Origin: Saccharopolyspora elongata
Lineage (GTDB): Bacteria; Actinomycetota; Actinomycetes; Mycobacteriales; Pseudonocardiaceae
Length of the DNA stretch: 64,000 bases
NCBI RefSeq assembly: GCF_004348985.1
Contig: NZ_SMKW01000028.1
Location: 53,116 to 117,115 of the forward strand
Direction of reading: 5' to 3'
Part shown: piece after piece, positions 6,387 to 21,300 of the stretch
Layout: each line of letters begins with the position of its first letter
How positions within the stretch are numbered: position 1 is the first letter of the stretch
Notes under the pieces: generated by a model
Seen by the model: the letters and a program-made list of their open reading frames with translations, nothing else
Told to the model about the DNA's origin: nothing
Databases searched by the model: none
Made by a program: the position numbers and the translations under genes

Positions 6387-9300
6387 TTGGTACCCGGATC
6401 TGACCGCGCAGGGATAGGAGATCGTTCGGCCGCCGATGACGGGATCGCCGTCATCGGCGCCGCATGTCGGCTCCCGAAGGCAGCGGACATGCGCGCGTTG
6501 TGGCGGCTGCTGCGGGACGGCGGCAGCGCGATCGCCGACGCACCTGCCGACCGCTGCGGCCCCGATGCGTCCGGGGCCACCCGCCGGGGCGGGTTCCTCG
6601 ATCGCGTCGACGGCTTCGACGCCGACTTCTTCGGCATCTCGCCGCGCGAGGCCCGCGCGATGGATCCCCAGCAGCGGCTGGTCCTGGAGCTGGCCTGGGA
6701 GGCGCTCGAAGACGCCGGGCTCGTCGCGGACCGGATCCGGGGCAGCCGGGCCGGCGTGTTCCTCGGGTGCGCGGCCGACGACTACGCGACCCTGCTGCAC
6801 CGCCGCGCGCCGCGGGCGATCGGCCGGCACACCTCGACCGGCTTGCAGCGCGGCATCATCGCGAATCGCGTGTCGTACGCCCTGGGGCTGCGCGGCCCGA
6901 GCATGGTCGTCGACAGCGCGCAGTCGTCGTCGCTGGTGGCCGTGCACCTCGCCTGCGAGAACCTGCGGTCCGGGGAGACCGACCTGGCGCTGGCGGGCGG
7001 TGTGAACCTCATCCTCGCGCCGGAGAGCTCGGAGTGCGTGGAGGAGTTCGGCAGCCTGTCTCCCGACGGCCGCTGCTACACCTTCGACGCCCGCGCCAAC
7101 GGATACGTGCGCGGCGAAGGCGGCGGCGTGGTCGTCCTCAAGCCCCTATCGCGGGCGGTGGCCGACGGCGACCCGATCTACTGCGTGATCCGCGGCGGAG
7201 CGATCAACAACGACGGCGCTGGCGACGGCCTGACGGTGCCCGATTCGTTGGCACAGCGGGAAGTCATCCGTGCGGCGTACGCGGCGTCCGGCGTGGACCC
7301 GGCGGAGGTGCAGTACGTCGAGCTGCACGGCACGGGCACGAAGGTGGGCGATCCGGTGGAGGCCTCGGCGCTCGGTGCGGCGCTGGGCGCCGCCCGGCCG
7401 ACCGGCTCTCCCCTGCCGGTCGGCTCCGCCAAGACGAACGTCGGGCACCTGGAGGGCGCGGCGGGCATCGTCGGCCTGCTCAAGGTGGCGCTGGCCATCC
7501 GGCACCGCATGCTGCCGCCGAGCCTCAACTTCGAGACGCCGAATCCCGCTATTCCGCTGGATTCCCTGAACCTGGCGGTCCAGCGGGAACTCGGGCCGTG
7601 GCCCCGGCCGGACCGGCCGCTGACGGCGGGCGCGAGTTCCTTCGGCATGGGCGGCACGAACTGCCACCTAGTCATGACGGAGCCGCCGGCCACGGAGACC
7701 GACGCGCCCGGCGACATCACCGGCACCGTGCCCTGGCTGGTTTCGGGGAAGACCCCGGAAGCGCTGTGCGCGCAGGCGGCCCGGCTGCACGCACACCTCC
7801 GCGAGCACCGGGAGTGGTCGCCGTCCGACGTGGCGTGGTCGCTGGCGACCACGCGGAGCCAGCACGCGCAGCGCGCCGCGATCCTCGGCAGCGACGAAGA
7901 AGAACTGCTCGCCCGGCTGGAAGAACTCGCGCGGGGCGGTGAAGGTCCGGGGCTCGTGCGCGGCGTGGCGACGAGCGGCAGCAGCGTCGCGATGCTGTTC
8001 TCCGGGCAGGGCAGCCAACGGGCCGGGATGGGACGCGAACTCCACCGCACCTTTCCCGAATTCGCCGAAGCTTGGGACGAGGTGTGCGAGCACCTCGATC
8101 CGCTGCTCGGCCTGGACCGCCCGCTCACCGAGGTCGTCTTCGCAGGCAGCCAGGACGCCCTGAACGAGACGCTCATCGCGCAGCCCGCCCTGTTCGTGCT
8201 CCAGGTCGCGCTGTTCCGGCTGTTCGAGGTGCACGGCATCGGCGCCGACTTCCTCATCGGCCACTCCGTGGGCGAGCTGAGCGCGGCGCACGTCTCCGGC
8301 ATCCTCACCTTGCCCGATGCGGCGACGCTGCTCGCCGCCCGCGCGCGCCTCATGCAGTCGCTGCCGGCCTCCGGCGTCATGGCCGCCGTGCAGGCGACCG
8401 AAGCCGAACTCGCCCGGTCCCACCCCGAACTCGCCGACCCGGCGAGCGGTGTGGCCATCGCGGCGCTCAACGCGCCGGACAGCACGGTGATCTCCGGCGA
8501 GCCCGAGCCGGTGGACGCGATCCTGCGGCATTGGGGTCAAGCAGGCCGCCACGTCCGGCCGCTGCGCACCAGCCGCGCCTTCCACTCACCGCACTGCGAC
8601 GCCATCCTCGACGAGTTGGAGTCGACCGCGGCACGGCTCACCTACCACCGGCCGCGCATCCCGATCATCTCCACCCTGACCGGTGATCGCAGCGATGCGA
8701 TCACGACGCCGGGCTACTGGGTGCGCCAGCTGCGCGATCCCGTCCGGTTCCACCCGGCGCTGACCTGGCTCCACCGCAACCACGAAGCGACCCACCACCT
8801 GGAGATAGGCCCGGGTACGACCCTCACGACGCTCGCGCGCGAGGTGCACGGCAACATCCCGGCCATCCCGGCGCTGCACCCGGACCTTCCGGAACCCGAG
8901 AGCGTGCTGACCTGCCTCGCCCGCGCGCACGCGACCGGCGTTCCCGTCGACTGGACGGCTCTGCTGCCCGCAGGCCGGCGGATCGACCTGCCGACCTACG
9001 CCTTCCAGCGGCGGCGGTACTGGCTGGATGAGGAGGCGACCGACGACGAGGCGGTCGCGGCGCCCGCGGCCAAGAGCGAGCAGGACCCGCTGGAGCTCGT
9101 GCGCTCCCAGGCCGCCGTCATCCTGGGGCATTCCTCGCCCGAGGACGTCGAACCGCGACGCACGCTCCGCGAGCTCGGCTTCGACTCGCTCGGGACGGTG
9201 GAGCTGCGCGACCGTCTCTCCGCCGCCACCGGGCTCCGGCTGACGACCGCTGCGCTCTACAGCTACCCAACGCCCGTCGAACTCGCCGATCACCTGCGCG

Positions 9301-12300
9301 CGGAGCTCGCCGGGGCCGGTGGGGAATCGACCGCGGTCAGCACGTCGGCCAGCGATGAGCCGATCGCGATCGTGGGCATGGCCTGCCGCCTGCCCGGTGG
9401 CGCGCGGTCGCCGGAGGACCTGTGGCGGCTCGTCACCTCCGGTGCGGACGCGATCTCCGGGTTCCCCACCGATCGCGGCTGGGACCTGGACGCCCTCTTC
9501 GACCCGGATCCGGCCGCGGCCGGCAAGTCCTACACCCGGCAGGGCGGATTCCTGCACGACGCGGCGGCCTTCGATCCCGCCTTCTTCGGCATCAGCCCGC
9601 GCGAAGCGCTGGCGATGGACCCCCAGCAGCGGCTGCTGCTGGAAACGTCGTGGGAGGCGCTGGAGCGCGCCGGGATCGATCCGGCGGCGCTGCGCGGCAC
9701 GTCCACCGGGACGTTCGTCGGCGCGACCGCGCAGGACTACGGGCCTCGCCTGGACCAGTCCGGCGAGGGGCATGCGCTGACCGGCACCACGCCGAGCATC
9801 CTGTCCGGGCGGATCGCCTACTCCCTGGGCTTGCACGGCCCGGCGGTCACAGTGGACACCGCATGCTCGTCGTCGCTGGTGGCGATGCACCTGGCCTGCG
9901 AATCGCTGCGGTCGGGCGAGTCGGGCCTGGCGCTGGCCGGCGGCGTGACCGTGATGGCCACGCCCGGCATGTTCGTCGAGTTCAGCCGCCAGCGCGGGCT
10001 CGCGCAGAACGGGCGCTGCAAGGCGTTCTCCGCCGACGCCGACGGAACCAGCTGGGCCGAAGGCGTCGGAGTGGTGGTGCTGGAGCGGCTGTCGGAGGCC
10101 GTGCGCAACGGCCACCGGGTCCTGGCGGTGATCCGGGGAAGCGCGATCAACCAGGACGGCGCCAGCAACGGCCTGACCGCGCCGAGCGGACTTGCCCAGG
10201 AGCGGGTGATCCTGCAGGCCTTGGCCAACGCCGGGCTCACGCCCGCAGACGTCGACGCCGTGGAAGCCCACGGCACGGGCACGGCGTTGGGCGATCCGAT
10301 CGAAGCCCAAGCGCTGCTCGCCACCTACGGCAAGCACCACAGCCCCGAACGGCCGGTGTGGCTGGGATCGCTGAAGTCCAACATCGGGCACACCCAAGCA
10401 GCTGCGGGCGTCGCCGGTGTCATCAAGATGGTGCAGGCGCTCCGCCACGAAGAGCTGCCCGCCACGCTGCACGCCGACGAACCGTCCCCCCACGTCGACT
10501 GGAGCAGCGGCGCCGTCGCACTGCTCGATCAACCCCGGCCGTGGACCGAGGGCGAACGGCCGCGTCGCGCCGCCGTCTCGTCGTTCGGCATCTCCGGCAC
10601 CAACGCACACCTCGTCCTCGAACAGCCGCCGACCGCGTCCACAACGGACGCCCCGATCTCGACTACGGATTCGGGCGCCGTGCCGTGGATGATCTCCGCG
10701 AGAACGCCGGAAGCTCTTTCATCGCAAGCAGAACGCCTGCTTTCCCACCTCGGTGACCGGGACGACTGGACCCCGGCCGAGGTGGCTCGGTCGCTGGCCA
10801 CCACCCGCACCGCCTTCGCGCACCGGGCTGCGATCGTCGGCACCGGCCGCGAGGAATTGCTGGCGGGACTGGAAACCCTCGCCCGTTCCGAGGACGCTTC
10901 GGACATCGTGCGAGGCATCGCCGCAGACCAGCCGAGCCTCGCCATGCTGCTGTCCGGCCAGGGAAGCCAGCGACCCGGCATGGGCCGTGGGCTGCACGAA
11001 GCGTTCCCGGTGTTCGCCCGCGCCTGGGACGACACATGCGCGCACCTGGACCCGCTGCTGGGTCTGGACCGACCGCTCACCGACATCGTGTTCCACGGCG
11101 ACGACGCCGAGGTGGAACGAACACTGGTCGCTCAGCCTGCGCTGTTCGCACTGCAGATCGCGTTGTTCCGGTTGCTCGAACACCACGGCATCGTGCCGGA
11201 TCACCTCATCGGCCATTCCGTCGGCGAGCTCACCGCCGCGCACCTGGCCGGGGTGTTCTCCCTGCCCGACGCCGCCGACCTGCTCGCCGGGCGGGCCCGG
11301 TTGATGCAGGCGCTCCCCGCGCACGGGGTCATGGCCGGGATCCAGGCAGCGGAGCAGGAACTCCTCGACGCGCACCCCGAGCTCCGCGATCCGCGCAGCG
11401 GCGTCTCGATCGCCGCGGTCAACGCCCCGCAGTCGACCGTCGTCTCCGGTGATCCCGACGCCGTCCACGCCATCGGCGAGCACTGGCGCGGGCAGGGCCG
11501 CACCGTCCGGGACCTGCACACCAGCCGCGCTTTCCACTCGCCGCACTGCGAGCCGCTGCTCGACGAGCTCGAACGCATCGCCAGCGCGCTGACCTTCCAC
11601 CCGCCGAAGATCCCGATCATCTCCACCGTCACCGGGAACGTCACCGACGAGCTCACCACCCCGGCCTACTGGGCACGCCAGGTACGTCGACCGGTCCGCT
11701 TCGCGCCTGCCCTCGCCTGGCTCCACGAGCACCACAACGTCACCCATCATCTGGAGCTCGGGCCCGACGCGACCCTCACCACCCTCGCGCGCACCACGCG
11801 CGACACACCAAGCCACCCCACCTTGCGCGCCGGCACCGACGACGTGACCGCCTACGTCGCCGCCCTCGCCGGTGCCCACGCCACGGGCCTCCCGGTCCGC
11901 TGGCCCGCGCTCCTCCCGCCGAGCCGGACCGTCGACCTCCCCACCTACGCCTTCCAGCACCAGCGGTACTGGCTGAACGCGGAACGGTCGGCCGGACCCC
12001 CCGAGGCGCTGGGGCTGGCGAGCACCGGGCACCCGCTGCTAGCCGCACGCGTCGACATGCCGCAGACCGGCGAGACGGTCTTCACCGGGCGGCTCTCGCT
12101 CGAAACGCAGCCGTGGCTGGCCGACCACGTCGTCCAGGACACCGTGCTGCTCCCGGGCACCGCGCTACTCGACATGACGTTGCACGCGGCCGCGCAACTC
12201 GACTGCACCGTCGAAGAACTCACCCTCCACACGCCGCTCGCGTTGCCCGCCCACGGGCACCTCGCGCTGCGCCTGACGATCGCGCCGGAGAGCGAGTCCG

Positions 12301-15300
12301 GAAATCGCGATGTCACCATCCACTCCCGCGAGTCGGCCGACGACGAAGCCCAGGACTGGGTTCAGCACGCTGCGGGTGCTTTGAGCGTCGACGCGCAACG
12401 TCCTCGGGGTGACTTCCCGGAGACCGCGCCGCCGGAGCACGCCACGCCGGTGGATCTGGCCGATGCGTACGACATCTTCGGCGACCGCGGCCTCGACTAC
12501 GGGCCAGCGTTCCAGGGGCTCCAGGCCCTGTGGGAGGACGGCGACGACCTGTACGCCGAGGTCACCTTGCCCGAAGAAGCCGGCGCAGGCGGCTGGGCGA
12601 TCCACCCCGCACTGCTCGATCCGGCGGTCCAGGCGGCCCTGCTGCCGAGGCTCGGCGACTCCCAGGACGCGCTCCTTCCCTTCTCCTGGAGCGGAATCCG
12701 GCTCCACCAGCGGGGCGCGCAACGCCTCCGGGTCGGCATCCGGCCGGTCGGTTCCGGCACGATCCGCATCGCCGCCGCGGACGAGACCGGCGATCCCGTG
12801 GCCGAGATCGAGGCCCTGACCCTGCGGCCGGCCGCGACCACCGGCGGCCGGGACGCCGAGCTGCTCCGTCTGAAGTGGACGCAGCTGAACGCGGATCTGC
12901 ACGCGGACAGCGGTGATCCGCGCCCCGATGTGGTACTGGCCGACTTCCGCGCGATCGATCCGCCGGAGGACGTCCCGGCGTGCGTTGCGCGAGTCACCCG
13001 GGAAGCGCTGGATCAGGTGCAGAGCTGGTTGTCGGACGGCGCGGAGACGCGTCTGGCGTTGGTGACGCGGGGCGCGGTGGCGGTGCAGCCGGGAGAGGTT
13101 CCGGACCTGGTCACCGGCCCGCTGTGGGGTCTGCTGCGGGTGGCGCAGAACGAGCACCCCGACCGGATCCTGCTCGTCGATGCCGACGCGCACACCGATC
13201 ACGACGGGCTGCGGCAAGTCGTCGGCGTTGCCCTGCACCAGGGTGAACCGCAGATCGCGGTGCGCGGCGATTCGCTGTTCGTACCCCGGCTGACGCGCGC
13301 CCAGGAGGTCCTCACGCCGCCCGAGGGCCGTGCGTGGCGGCTGGACGTGACCGACCGCGGCAGCATCGACAACCTCGACTTTGCGGCATTCGAGGCGGCC
13401 GAGGCGCCGCTTTCGGCTGGTCAGGTCCGGGTCGCGGTGCGGGCCGTCGGGTTGAACTTCCGCGATGTGCTCAACGCCCTCGGCATGTACCCCGGCACCC
13501 CGCCGCTGGGCATCGAGGTCGCCGGCGTCGTCACCGAGGCCGCCTCCGATGTCGATCACCTGTCGGTCGGCGACCGGGTGGCGGGCATGCTGCCCGGCGC
13601 GATGGGCCCGCTGGCGGTCGGCGATCATCGGGTGTTCGCCCGCGTACCGCAGGACTGGACTTTCGCCCAGGCCGCCGCCACGCCCGCGGTGTTCCTCACC
13701 GCGTACCACGCCCTCCACCACCTCGCGCGGGTCCAGCCCGGGCAGCGCGTGCTCGTGCACGCCGCAGCGGGCGGTGTCGGCATGGCCGCAATCCAGCTGC
13801 TCCAGCACTACGGCGCCGACATCTACGCCACCGCACACCCGGGCAAATGGGCGACCCTGCGCGAACTCGGCATCCCCGCAGATCACATCGCCTCGTCGCG
13901 CACCCCGGATTTCGCGACGCAGTTCCCCTCAGTCGACGTCGTCCTCAACTCGCTCACCGGCGATCTCCTCGACGCATCGCTGGAACTGCTCAAACCGGGT
14001 GGGCACTTCGTCGAACTCGGCAAGACCGACCCCCGAGACCCCGCCGAACACCCCGGACTGCACTACCACGCCTTCGACCTCACCGAAGCCGATCCCGGCC
14101 ACCTGCAGGCCATGCTCGGCGACCTCACCCGCCTGTTCGCCAGCGGCGCCCTAGCCCCGTTGCCGGTGACCGCCTGGGACATCCGGCAGGCCCCAGACGC
14201 CTTCCGGCACCTCAGCAACGCCCGCCACACCGGCAAACTCGCACTCACCATCCCCACACCATCCAAACCTCACGGCACCATCCTCATCACCGGCGGCACC
14301 GGCGCCCTCGGCACCACCCTCGCCCGCCACCTCGCCGCACAACACCCCGGACACCTCCTCCTGGCCAGCCGCCGAGGCCCAGCAGCACCGGGAGCGGCAC
14401 AGCTCCGGGACGAGCTGCGAGCGCTTGGGGCGGACGTCAGCATCACGGCCTGCGACTTCACCGATTCCGCTGCCGTGCAACGACTTCTCGACACCATCCC
14501 GGCCGACCGGCCGCTCACCGGCGTCGTCCACGCCGCCGGCGCCCTGCACGACGCCCCGGTACACGCGCTCACCGCCGAGCAGCTCGCCGCAGTACTGAAA
14601 TCCAAAGTGGACTCGGCCTGGAACCTGCACCACGCCACCCGGCAGCACGATCTCGCGTTCTTCGCCCTCTACTCCTCCGCCGCCGCACTGTTCGGCAACC
14701 CCGGCCAGGCCAACTACGCCGCCGCCAACACCTTCCTCGACACCCTCGCCGAACACCGCCACACCCAAGGGCTTCCGGCGCACTCGCTCGCCTGGGGACC
14801 TTGGAGCACCGACCGCGGCATGACGCAGCACCTCACCCCCGGCGAGCGGGAGCGCATGGCGGACATCGGGATGCACTTCCTCGATCCCGGCGAGGCGCTC
14901 CGCCTTTTCGACCAGGCCGGCGGCAGCCCGGACCCGTACCTGGTGCCGCTCCGCCTCGACAACAAGCGCCGGCCGGTCGCACTGCTGAGCGACCTGGCTC
15001 CCGGCCGGACCCGAACGCGGCGGGCAGCGGCACCGTCGTCGTTGGCCGGTCGCTTGGCGGCCGTGCCCGAGGCGCAGCGCCACCGCATGGTGCTGGAGCT
15101 CGTCCAAACCCACGCCGCTGCGGTGCTGGGCCACTCCGATCCGGCGAGCATCGACGCGCGGCCGAGCTTCAAGAGCCTGGGGTTCGACTCGTTGACCTCG
15201 GTGGAGCTGCGGAATCGGCTCGCCGCCGCCACCGGGCTTTCCCTGCCGCCCGGACTGATCTTCGACCACCCCACGCCCGGGACGCTGTCCGACCGGCTGT

Positions 15301-18300
15301 GCGCCCTCCTGCTCGCCGATCGCCCGAAGACCCGGCCCGGCCCGAGGACGACGCGGCGCGCTGACGACGAGCCGATCGCCATCGTCGGCATGGCCTGCCG
15401 GCTTCCCGGCAGCGTGCGTTCGCCGGACGAACTGTGGCAGCTGGTCGCGGCCGGCGGCGACGCCATCACCGGCTTCCCCACCAACCGCGGCTGGAACCTG
15501 GATGACCTCTTCGACCCGGACCCCGACGCGTCGGGGAAGTCCTACGCCCGCCACGGCGGGTTCCTGCACGACGCCGACCAGTTCGACCCCGCGTTCTTCG
15601 GTATCAGCCCGCGCGAAGCGCTCGCCATGGACCCCCAGCAGCGACTCCTGCTGGAAACCACCTGGGAGGTCCTCGAAAACGCGGGCATCGACCCCGACGA
15701 GCTGCGCGGCAGCCCGACCGGCGTCTTCGTCGGAGCGATCCCGCAGGACTACGGGGCGCGGCTGCACAACGCGGCGAAGGACGTGGAAGGGCACGTCCTG
15801 ACCGGCACGACCTCCAGCGCGATCTCGGGGCGCGTGGCCTATCTGCTGGGGTTGGAAGGCCCGGCGGTGACCGTGGACACCGCGTGCTCGTCGTCGCTGG
15901 TGGCGATGCATCTGGCGTGCCAGTCGCTGCGGTCGGGCGAGTCGAGCATGGCGCTGGCAGGCGGGGCCACCGTGATGGCCACGCCCGGGATGTTCATCGA
16001 GTTCAGCCGCCAGCGCGGGCTCGCACGGGACGGCCGCTGCAAGGCGTTCTCCGCCGACGCCGACGGCACGAGCTGGGCCGAAGGCGCCGGGGTCGTAGCA
16101 CTGGAACGCCTCTCCGACGCGCAGCGCAACGGCCACCGCGTTCTCGCCGTGATCCGGGGTAGCGCGGTGAACCAGGACGGCGCCAGCAACGGCCTCACCG
16201 CACCCAACGGACCGTCGCAGGAACGCGTCATCCTGCAAGCACTGGCCAACGCCGGGCTCACCCCCGCCGACATCGACGCCGTCGAAGCCCACGGCACCGG
16301 GACCTCGCTCGGCGACCCCATCGAAGCCCAAGCCCTGCTGGCCACATACGGCCAGAGCCACACCGCCGAACGACCGGTGTGGCTCGGGTCGCTGAAGTCC
16401 AACATCGGCCACACCCAGGCAGCGGCAGGCGTCGCGGGCGTCATCAAAATGGTGCAGGCGTTCCACCACGACGAACTGCCCGCGACGCTGCACGCCGACG
16501 AACCATCGGCACACATCGACTGGAGCGGCGGCACTCTCGCGCTACTCACCGAGCCGCAGCCCTGGCCGGAAACCGACCGGCCACGCCGCGCCGCCGTCTC
16601 CTCCTTCGGCGTCTCCGGCACCAACGCACATCTCATCCTCGAACAGGCGCCGCCAGAAGAGTCCACATTGGACGACGACTCTGCGGAAATCATCGTCGGT
16701 ACTGGTGATCTGGTTCCGTGGGTGGTCTCCGCCAGGACGCCCGAGGCCCTCGCGGCGCAAGCAGCACGGCTGCACGACCACTTGGCGCAGGACTCCGGTT
16801 GGACGCCTTCGAACGTGGCATGGTCGCTGGCCACCACCCGTGCCGCGCTCGAGCACCGAGCCGTGGTCCTCGGGCGCGACCGGGACGAGCTTCTGAACGA
16901 GCTGCATGCCTTGGCCCGCGGCGAGGTCTCCCCCCGGCTCATGCAGCGCACCGGCCCCATGACGCCGGACCCGGATCGCGTGGTGCTGGTCTTCCCCGGC
17001 CAGGGCGGCCAATGGCCCGGCATGGGCCGCGAACTGCTCGACACCAACCCCGTCTTCACCGCCGCCCTGGCCGAATGCGATCAAGCGTTGTCGCGGTATC
17101 AGGACTGGTCGGTGACCGACCTGCTCCGCAACGGCAACGCCTTGGAACGGGTCGATGTCATCCAACCCGCGCTGTTCGCCGTCATGGTCTCCCTGACCCG
17201 AGTCTGGCAATCCCATGGAGTACGACCAGCCGCCGTCGTCGGCCACTCCCAAGGAGAAATCGCCGCCGCACACATCGCAGGCGCACTCGACCTCGACCAA
17301 GCCGCACGCATCGTCGCCCTGCGATCCCAGCTGATCCGCACCCACCTCGCCGGACACGGCAGCATGCTCTCCACCGCACTCTCCGTCAACGACCTCAAAC
17401 CCCATCTCGACGAACGCGTTTCGATCGCCGCGATCAACAGCCCCACCGCCACGGTGCTCTCCGGCGACTCCGACGCCATCCACCACCTCCACGCCACACT
17501 CACCGACCAAGGTGTGCGATCCCGCGTGCTACCGGTGGACTACGCCTCCCACAGCCACCACGTCCAGAACCTCCGGCAGCCGCTGCTGGAACGACTCGCC
17601 GGACTCACCCCGCGAGCCGCCGAAATCCCGTTCCACTCCACCGTCACCGGCGAGGCGCACGACACCACCGGACTCGACGCCGAGTACTGGTACACCAACC
17701 TCGCCACCACCGTCGAATTCCACCGCACCATCACGCGGCTGAACGCCTCCGGGCACCACACCTACCTCGAACCCAGCCCGCACCCCACGCTGACGCACCA
17801 CATCAACACCATCGCCGCCGACGCGACCAGCGCGACCACGCTGCACCGCGACCACCCCGGCCGGGACACGCTCCTCGCCAACGCCGCGCACCTCTGGGCC
17901 AACGGCACACCCATCGCATGGCAGGCCGTCCTGCCCGCCCGCGAGCGCATCGCCCTCCCCACATACCCGTTCCAGCGCGAACGGTTCTGGCTCGCACCGA
18001 ACACCACCCGCATGGCGGAAAGCGAGGTCACCCGCCGCCCCAAGCGCGACACGACATCCACCGCCAAGCTCCGCCAGCAGCTCGCCCAGCTCCCCGAGCA
18101 CCAACGGCACACCCACCTCCTCGACCACGTCATCCGGCACGCCGCCGCCGTCCTCGACTACGCCGATCCCGACTCGATCCCCACCCACCACACGTTCCAG
18201 CAGATCGGCTACGACTCCGTCACCGCGATCCAGCTCCGCAACCAACTCGCCGCCACCACCCGGATCTCCCTCCCCGCCACCCTCATCTACGACCACCCCA

Positions 18301-21300
18301 CGCCCACCCAGCTGGCGGACCACCTGCTGGAACTGCTGCTGGGCGAGCCGAGCGCCCGGTCCACACCGGACTCCGCGCCGATCGACGAGCGCGAGCCGAT
18401 CGCGGTCGTCGGCATGGCGTGCCGGCTGCCGGGCGGTGTCGCATCGCCGGACCAGCTCTGGGACCTGGTCGCCTCCGCCACGGACGCGATCTCGGACTTC
18501 CCGGCGAACCGCGGCTGGGACCTCCAGCGCCTCTTCCACCCTGATCCCGACAACCCGGGGACGACGTACTGCCGGCAGGGCGGGTTCCTGCTGGACGCGG
18601 CGGAGTTCGATCCGGCGTTCTTCGGCATCAGCCCGCGCGAGGCGCTCCCCATGGATCCCCAGCAGCGCCTGCTCCTCGAAACCACGTGGGAAGCGATCGA
18701 GAACGCCGGAATCGATCCGGCAACGCTCCGCGGCACCGCGACCGGGACCTTCGTCGGAGCGACCGCGCAGGACTACGGTCCGCCGCTGCACCAGGTGGCA
18801 CCGGATTCCTCCGGCCACGCGCTCACGGGCACGACACCGAGCGTCATGTCGGGGCGGGTCGCCTACACCCTCGGGCTGGAAGGCCCGGCGGTCACAGTGG
18901 ACACCGCGTGCTCGTCGTCGCTGGTGGCGATGCACCTCGCGTGCCAGTCGCTGCGCTCCGGCGAGGCGAGGCTGGCGCTGGCCGGCGGGGTGACGATCAT
19001 GGCGGCTCCGGGCATCTTCCTGGAGTTCAGCCGCCAGCGGGGCCTGGCGCGGGATGGGCGCTGCAAGGCGTTTTCCGCCGCAGCGGACGGCACCACCTGG
19101 TCGGAAGGCGTCGGGGTCGTGATGCTGGAGCGGCTCTCGGACGCCCAGCGCAACGGTCACCGCGTGCTGGCGGTGATCCGCGGCAGCGCGATCAACCAGG
19201 ACGGCGCCAGCAACGGACTGACCGCACCCAACGGTCCTTCCCAGGAACGCGTCATCCAGCAGGCGCTCGCCAACGCTGGGCTCGCACCCGCCGACATCGA
19301 CGCCGTCGAAGCCCATGGCACCGGAACATCGCTGGGCGACCCCATCGAAGCGCGGGCACTGCTGGCCACCTACGGCCAGCATCACACCGCCGAACGTCCC
19401 TTGTGGCTGGGATCGCTGAAATCCAACATCGGCCACACCCAAGCAGCGGCCGGAGTTGCGGGCGTCATCAAGATGATCCAGGCCCTCCAGCACAACCAGC
19501 TGCCCGCCACGCTCCACGCCGACGAGCCCTCGACCCACATCGACTGGAGCAGCGGTGCGCTCGCGCTGCTCACGGAGTCCCGGTCCTGGCCGGAAGACGA
19601 CCGGCCGCGCCGGGCCGCGGTCTCGTCCTTCGGTGTATCCGGCACCAACGCACACCTCATCCTCGAACAGGCACCACCGAACGAGTCCACAAAGGACTTC
19701 GTCGGTTCGGTTCAGGTGCCGTGGATGATTTCCGCGAAGACACCGGACGCCCTGACAGCGCAAGCGGAACGGCTGCACACCCAGCTCCGCGACCGGGACG
19801 ACTGGACGCCCGCCGAGGTGGCCTGGTCACTCGCCACCACCCGAGCCGCCTTCGAACACCGCGCCGCGATCCTGGGCTCCGACCGCGAGGAATTGCTGGC
19901 AGGGCTGGATGATCTGGCCCGTGGCCGGGACGCGGACGGGATCATCCGCGGTTCGGCGACGAGCCGCCGCAACCACGTGGCGATGCTGCTGTCCGGGCAA
20001 GGCAGCCAGCGCCCAGGCATGGGACGCGGCCTGCACGAGGCGTTCCCGGTGTTCGCCGAAGCCTGGGACGAGGCATGCGCACACCTAGACCCGCTGCTCG
20101 GACTGGACCGGCCACTCACCGACATCGTCTTCCACGGCAAGCCCGACGAAGTCGAAGACACGCTGATCGCGCAGCCAGCGCTGTTCGCGCTGCAGGTCGC
20201 CTTGTTCCGTCTGCTCGAACACCACGGCGTCACCCCCGACTACCTCATCGGCCACTCCATCGGCGAACTCACCGCCGCCCACCTCGCGGGCGTACTCACG
20301 TTGCCCGACGCAGCGCGCCTGCTGGCCGCGCGGGCCCAGCTGATGCGCACCCTGCCCAGCACCGGGGTGATGGCGAGCATCCAGGCCGGCGAAGACGAAC
20401 TCACCGCTGCCCACCCCGAACTCCTCGACCCGGACAGCGGCGTGTCCATCGCCGCGATCAACAGCCCACAGTCCACGGTGATCTCCGGCGACCCCGGCCC
20501 GGTGCGAGCCATCACCGAGCACTGGCGGGATCAGGGCCGCACCACCCGGGAACTGCACACCAGCCGCGCTTTCCACTCGCCCCACTGCGAGCCGCTGGTC
20601 GACGCGCTCGAACAGACCGCCCGGGAGCTGACCTACCACCCGCCGACGATCCCGATCGTCTCCACCGTCACCGGGACCATCACCGACGACATCGCGACTC
20701 CGGTCTACTGGGCCCGGCAGGTCCGGCGGGCCGTCCGGTTCCACCCCGCGCTCACCTGGCTGCACCAGAACCACACCGTCACGCACCACATCGAGCTCGG
20801 GCCGGACACCACGCTCTCCACCCTCGCCCGGACCACCCACGACACGCCCAGCCACGCCACCCTCAAGCCCGGCACGAACGACACCACCGCGTACCTCACG
20901 GCTCTGACCTGCGCGCACACCACCGGACTCGGCCCGCGCTGGGCCACCCTCCTGCCCCCGGCCCGGACCTTCGACCTGCCCACCTACGCCTTCCAGCGCC
21001 AGCGGTACTGGCTCAACCCGACGGCTTCCACCGGAAGGCCCGAGGCGCTGGGGCTGGACAGCAGCGGGCACCCGCTGCTGTCCGCGCGCACCGATGTCCC
21101 CGACACCGGCGAGGTGATCTTCACCGGGCGCGTCTCGCTCGACGACCACCCCTGGCTCGCCGACCACGTCGTCCAGGGCACCGTCCTGCTGCCCGGCACC
21201 GCGTTCCTCGACATGGCGCTCCACGTCGCCACCGAGCTCGGGCATCAACTGGACGACCTCACCGTCCTCACGCCCCTCGAACTCCCGGAGCACGGCCACA

